Source of the DNA: Nocardia aobensis NBRC 100429
Lineage (GTDB): Bacteria; Actinomycetota; Actinomycetes; Mycobacteriales; Mycobacteriaceae
Direction of reading: 5' to 3'
NCBI RefSeq assembly: GCF_000308375.1
Contig: NZ_BAFQ01000153.1
Location: 1-33,802, forward strand
DNA length: 33,802 bases
Shown here: positions 30,095 to 33,802 of the stretch, one piece after another
Position numbering within the stretch: position 1 is the first letter of the stretch
How the letters are laid out: every line of letters starts with the position of its first letter
The notes under the pieces: model-generated
Told to the model about the DNA's origin: nothing
What the model saw: only the letters and a program-made list of their open reading frames with translations
The model's database searches: none
Position numbers and translations under genes: made by a program

Positions 30095-30179
30095 GTGTGC
30101 CGGCACAAGGTGGTTCCACTCATGACGACGATCGAGCGTGCCCGAATGTGACACGAATCCGGGCGCCGGAAACGGCGAA

Positions 30180-30219
30180 CGCCGGACCGCACCGCTCCGC
30201 AGAGCGATCCGGCCCGGCG
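30180..30219 (-). terminator. Branched hairpin terminator downstream of kgd
   Basis: The outer arms 30180-30189 and 30210-30219 pair over ten positions, one being a G-U pair on the minus-strand transcript. An inner cgctc/gagcg stem closes on cgca. It begins 30 bases beyond the kgd stop, in the minus-strand direction. Confidence 0.65.
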
Positions 30220-30230
30220 TCCGGGCGATA

Positions 30231-30258
30231 CGACCTATTCGGTGCGACCTATTCGGTG
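30231..30258. repeat. 14-bp perfect tandem duplication across the kgd stop codon
   Basis: cgacctattcggtg is repeated head to tail at 30231-30244 and 30245-30258. The right copy contains the end of the kgd coding sequence and its TAG (30249-30251); the left copy is a non-coding echo carrying a second in-register stop. Confidence 0.85.
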
Positions 30259-33200
30259 GGGGCGAAGGCCTCGTCGACGATCTCCTGCTGCTCCACCGCG
30301 TGCACCTTGGACGAACCCGAGGACGGGGCCGACATGGCACGGCGGGAGATGCGGCGCAGCTTGTTGAACCGGTCCGGCAGGATCTCCGGCAGGTTCAACC
30401 CGAAGAACGGCCAGGCGCCCTGGTTGGCCGGCTCCTCCTGGACCCACGCCAGATCCGTGGCGTTGGGGTAGGTCGCGAGCTTCTCGTTGAGCCGGTAGGA
30501 CGGGATCGGGTACAGCTGTTCGATGCGCACGATCGCGACGTCGTCACGGTTCTTCTTGGCCTTCTCGGCGACCAGTTCGTAGTAGAGCTTGCCGCTGGTC
30601 AGCAGGATCCGCTTGACCTTCGACCGGTCGCCGTCGCCGCTCTCGTAGGTCGGCTCCTCGAGCACCGAGCGGAACTTCGCGTCGGTGAAGTCCTCGACGT
30701 TGGAGACGACGGCCTTGTTGCGCAGCATCGACTTCGGGGTGAAGACGATCAGCGGACGACGGATGCCGTCGAGCGCGTGCCGGCGCAGCAGGTGGAAGTA
30801 GTTCGACGGAGTGGAGGGCACCGCCACCGTCATCGAACCCTCGGCGCACAGCTGCAGGAACCGCTCGATACGGCCGGAGGTGTGGTCGGGGCCCTGACCC
30901 TCGTGGCCGTGCGGCAGCAGCAGCACGACCTCCGAGAGCTGACCCCACTTGGCCTCACCGGAGGAGATGAACTCGTCGATGATCGACTGCGCGCCGTTGA
31001 CGAAGTCACCGAACTGCGCCTCCCAGAGGACCAGCGCGTCCGGGTTGCCCAGCGAGTAGCCGTATTCGAAACCGACGGCCGCGAACTCGCTCAGCGCCGA
31101 GTCGTGCACCGCGAACCAGCCCGGATTCTCGCTGCCGATGTTGTGCAGCGGGGTGTACTCGGCACCGGACTTGCGGTCGATGATCACCGAATGCCGCTGG
31201 GTGAACGTGCCGCGCCGGGAGTCCTGACCGGTCAAGCGCACCGCGCGGCCCTCGTCGATCAGGGTGCCGAAGGCCAGCAGCTCGGCGAAGGCCCAGTCGA
31301 TCTTGCCCTCGTAGGCCATCTCGCGACGGCGCTCCAGCACCGGTTTCACGCGCGGATGCACGCTGAAGCCGTCCGGCACACCCAGGAAGGCGTCGCCGAT
31401 GCGCTGCAGTACCGACTTGTCGACCGCGGTGACGACGGTGCCCGGCACGGTCTGCTCCTCCTCGACCGATTCGCTCGGCTCCGGCGGATACTTCTCCAGC
31501 TCGCGGACCTCGTTGAACACCCGCTCCAGCTGGCCCTGGTAGTCGCGCAGGGCGTCCTCGGCCTCTTTCATCGAGATGTCGCCGCGGCCGATCAGGGCCT
31601 CGGTGTAGGACTTGCGGACGCTGCGCTTGGTGTCGATGACGTCGTACATGTACGGCTGGGTCATCGACGGGTCGTCGCCCTCGTTGTGGCCGCGACGGCG
31701 GTAGCAGATGAGGTCGATGACCACATCCTTGTGGAACTTCTCGCGGAAGTCGGTCGCCAGGCGCGCCACCCAGGTGCAGGCCTCGGGATCGTCGCCGTTG
31801 ACGTGGAAGATCGGCGCGCCGATCGACTTGGCGATATCGGTCGAGTACTCGGTGGAGCGGCTGTTCTCCGGTGCGGTGGTGAAGCCGATCTGGTTGTTCA
31901 CCACGATGTGCACCGTGCCGCCGACGCGGTAGCCGCGCAGGCCCGACATGTTCAGCGTCTCGGCGACCACACCCTGGCCGGCGAAGGCCGCGTCACCGTG
32001 CAGCATCAGCGGCACGACCGAGAAGGTGCGCGCCTCCTCGCCCTTGGTGACCAGGTCTTCCTTGGTGAGCAGATCCTGCTTCGCGCGGACCAGGCCCTCC
32101 AGCACCGGGTCGACGGCCTCAAGGTGCGACGGGTTGGCCGTCAGCGACACCTCGATGTCGTTGTCGCCGAACATCTGGATGTAGGTGCCGTGCGCGCCGA
32201 GGTGGTACTTCACATCGCCCGAGCCGTGGGTGGCGGCCGGGTTCATGTTGCCCTCGAACTCGGTGAAGATCTGCGAGTACGGCTTGCCGACGATATTGGC
32301 CAGCACGTTCAGGCGGCCGCGGTGCGGCATGCCGATGACGACCTCGTCGAGCCCGTGCTCGGCGCACTGGTCGATGACGGCGTCCATCATCGGGATGGTC
32401 GACTCGGCGCCCTCCAGCGAGAAGCGCTTCTGGCCGACGTACTTGGTCTGCAGGAAGGTCTCGAACGCCTCGGCCGCGTTCAGCCGCGACAGAATGTACT
32501 TCTGCTGGGCGACGGTCGGCTTCTCGTGCTTCTGCTCGACCCGGTCCTGAATCCATTGCAGCTGTTCGGTTTCCAGGATGTGGGTGTACTCCACACCGAC
32601 GTGGCGGCAGTACGCGTCGCGCAGCACCGAGAGCACATCGCGCAGCTTCATCCGTTCCTGGCCGTGGAAGCCCGCGACGTTGAATTCGCGGTCGAGGTCC
32701 CACAGGGTCAGTCCGTGCTGGGTGACGTCGAGGTCGGGGTGGCTGCGGAACTTGTCCTTCACCAGCCGCAGCGGATCGGTGTCGGCCATCAGGTGGCCGC
32801 GACTGCGATACGCCGCGATCAGCTCCTGGACGCGCACGCTCTTGTCGACACCGCGCTCTTTGATGTCCTTGCGCCAGCGGACCGGCTCGTAGGGCACACC
32901 CATGCCGTGGAAGATCTCGTCGAAGAATTCGTCGGAGATCAGCAGGTTGTGGATGGTGCGCAGGAAATCACCCGACTCCGCGCCCTGGATGATGCGGTGG
33001 TCGTAGGTGGAGGTCAGCGTCATCAGCTTGCCGATACCGATCTCGGCGAGCTGCTGATCGCTCATACCCTGGAATTCGGCCGGGTACTCCATGGCTCCCG
33101 CGCCGATGATCGCGCCCTGGCCGGGCATCAGCCGCGGCACCGAGTGGTTGGTGCCGATGGTGCCCGGGTTGGTCAGCGAGATGGTGACGCCGGTGAAGTC

Positions 33201-33802
33201 CTCGGTGGTGAGCTTGCCGTCGCGCGCCCGGCGCACGATGTCCTCGTAGGCGCTGTGGAACTGCGCGAACGACATCGTCTCGGTGTTCTTGATCGCCGCG
33301 ACGACCAGGGTGCGGCTACCGTCCTTGCCCGGCAGGTCGATCGCCAGGCCGAGGTTGGTGTGCGCGGGGGTCACCGAATTCGGCTTGCCGTCGACCTCGG
33401 CGAAGTGGCGGTTCATGTTCGGGAACGCCTTGACCGCCTGGACGATCGCGTAGCCGAGCAGATGGGTGAACGAGATCTTGCCACCGCGGGTACGGGCCAG
33501 ATGGTTGTTGATGACCAGACGGTTGTCGATCATCAGCTTCGCCGGAATGGCGCGCACGCTGGTCGCGGTCGGGATGGTCAGCGACGACGACATGTTCTTG
33601 ACGATCGCCGCGGCCGGACCGCGCAGTACCTTCGACTCGTCGGCGGCCGGTTCGGCCGGAGCGGTCTTGGTGGGGGCGGCGTTGGAGGTCGGCGCCGGAG
33701 TGGTGCTGGCCTGCGGCTTGCTGCCGCGAGCCTGCGGCGGCGCGGCGGCGGCCGATGCGGCGGCGGTGGCCTTCGGTGCGGCCGGAGCCGCGGCGGCGGG
33801 TG
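30249..33802 (-). CDS. kgd: Multifunctional 2-oxoglutarate decarboxylase/dehydrogenase E1-E2 (Kgd/OdhA type), N-terminus beyond window
   Basis: 1183 residues lie inside the window; roughly the first 60-90 are missing. Order: an Ala/Pro/Lys linker (33802 to about 33640); an E2-type succinyltransferase domain from SSLTIPTATSVRA to the catalytic STYDHRIIQGAESGDF; then the thiamine-diphosphate E1 domain with HGLTLWDLDREF, PHRGRLNVLANI, GDAAFAGQGVV, NNQIGFTTAPE, RRRGHNEGDDPS, and the transketolase-like C-terminal part (QDSRRGTFTQRHSVI, LLPHGHEGQGPDH, FTPKSMLRNKA, VQEEPANQGAWPFFGL). This is the actinobacterial fusion of E1 with an E2-like domain, which works in a supercomplex with pyruvate dehydrogenase subunits in the TCA cycle. 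In mycobacteria and corynebacteria it is inhibited by the FHA protein GarA/OdhI. The Met at 33593 is internal, not the start, because the frame continues to the edge with typical linker sequence. Confidence 0.97.
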   Translation of the reverse strand, partial: PAAAAPAAPKATAAASAAAAPPQARGSKPQASTTPAPTSNAAPTKTAPAEPAADESKVLRGPAAAIVKNMSSSLTIPTATSVRAIPAKLMIDNRLVINNHLARTRGGKISFTHLLGYAIVQAVKAFPNMNRHFAEVDGKPNSVTPAHTNLGLAIDLPGKDGSRTLVVAAIKNTETMSFAQFHSAYEDIVRRARDGKLTTEDFTGVTISLTNPGTIGTNHSVPRLMPGQGAIIGAGAMEYPAEFQGMSDQQLAEIGIGKLMTLTSTYDHRIIQGAESGDFLRTIHNLLISDEFFDEIFHGMGVPYEPVRWRKDIKERGVDKSVRVQELIAAYRSRGHLMADTDPLRLVKDKFRSHPDLDVTQHGLTLWDLDREFNVAGFHGQERMKLRDVLSVLRDAYCRHVGVEYTHILETEQLQWIQDRVEQKHEKPTVAQQKYILSRLNAAEAFETFLQTKYVGQKRFSLEGAESTIPMMDAVIDQCAEHGLDEVVIGMPHRGRLNVLANIVGKPYSQIFTEFEGNMNPAATHGSGDVKYHLGAHGTYIQMFGDNDIEVSLTANPSHLEAVDPVLEGLVRAKQDLLTKEDLVTKGEEARTFSVVPLMLHGDAAFAGQGVVAETLNMSGLRGYRVGGTVHIVVNNQIGFTTAPENSRSTEYSTDIAKSIGAPIFHVNGDDPEACTWVARLATDFREKFHKDVVIDLICYRRRGHNEGDDPSMTQPYMYDVIDTKRSVRKSYTEALIGRGDISMKEAEDALRDYQGQLERVFNEVRELEKYPPEPSESVEEEQTVPGTVVTAVDKSVLQRIGDAFLGVPDGFSVHPRVKPVLERRREMAYEGKIDWAFAELLAFGTLIDEGRAVRLTGQDSRRGTFTQRHSVIIDRKSGAEYTPLHNIGSENPGWFAVHDSALSEFAAVGFEYGYSLGNPDALVLWEAQFGDFVNGAQSIIDEFISSGEAKWGQLSEVVLLLPHGHEGQGPDHTSGRIERFLQLCAEGSMTVAVPSTPSNYFHLLRRHALDGIRRPLIVFTPKSMLRNKAVVSNVEDFTDAKFRSVLEEPTYESGDGDRSKVKRILLTSGKLYYELVAEKAKKNRDDVAIVRIEQLYPIPSYRLNEKLATYPNATDLAWVQEEPANQGAWPFFGLNLPEILPDRFNKLRRISRRAMSAPSSGSSKVHAVEQQEIVDEAFAPTE

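Noticed and set aside
33593..33593. ATG at 33593 as the start of kgd
   Set aside because: The frame continues upstream to the window edge with a typical Ala/Pro linker; this Met is at the beginning of the acyltransferase domain.
1..33802. CRISPR arrays, tRNA or rRNA genes, insertion sequences, prophage or secondary-metabolite core genes
   Set aside because: No regularly spaced repeats, cloverleaf-like sequence, transposase, integrase, or PKS/NRPS domains were seen on either strand.

Overview
The window is high-GC actinobacterial DNA, most likely from a mycolic-acid-containing genus such as Nocardia (or close relatives Rhodococcus and Gordonia). The clues are a mycobacterial-type multifunctional 2-oxoglutarate decarboxylase (Kgd), a FadD15-type acyl-CoA ligase, a haemophore-related protein, an LpqZ-type lipoprotein, a WS/DGAT-type acyltransferase, and many GTG or apparently leaderless starts. 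From memory, the frame corA - (malate enzyme) - lpqZ - SDR - MFS - kgd resembles the Mycobacterium tuberculosis Rv1239c-Rv1250 region. Here it is expanded by accessory modules, and a malic enzyme stands roughly where mdh is expected. No tRNA, rRNA, CRISPR array, transposase or prophage gene was seen.

Layout. 1-4585: the end of an upstream gene, a SUFU-domain protein, CorA (minus), a PHP phosphoesterase coupled to a tiny membrane protein, and a FAD-dependent oxidoreductase. 4586-5133: a long non-coding leader. 5134-6354: malic enzyme, closed by a strong hairpin. 6436-9088 (minus): an OmpR-type two-component system with a secreted haemophore-like protein downstream; the spacer is packed with 11-bp-period direct repeats. 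9267-15873 (plus): LpqZ-like lipoprotein, DMT transporter, a PAP2/WS-DGAT fusion protein, a small lipoprotein and a DHA2 drug exporter. 15902-21931: a TetR regulator divergent from a BVMO - SDR - esterase - acyl-CoA ligase cluster. These four enzymes could make a complete subterminal-oxidation route: secondary alcohol to ketone to ester to acid to acyl-CoA. A 45-bp nested palindrome lies between the divergent genes.

22104-24390: a VOC protein, then an HxlR regulator divergent from an SDR-tautomerase pair, with two matching palindromes between them. 24357-25610 (minus): a membrane-anchored PepA-like serine protease that overlaps the 3' end of the HxlR gene. 25842-27563: a five-TM molybdopterin oxidoreductase with a twin arginine just before its last TM helix. 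27720-29999 (minus): a PadR-MFS pair. 30249-33802 (minus): kgd, whose N-terminus lies beyond the window.

The main candidates for undescribed biology are: (i) the two-component/haemophore unit and its repeat-rich promoter; (ii) the TetR-controlled BVMO cassette; (iii) the PAP2-acyltransferase fusion, which would join two consecutive steps of triacylglycerol synthesis; (iv) the HxlR/SDR/tautomerase module with twin operators; and (v) the polytopic Mo enzyme that appears to need both Sec and Tat.
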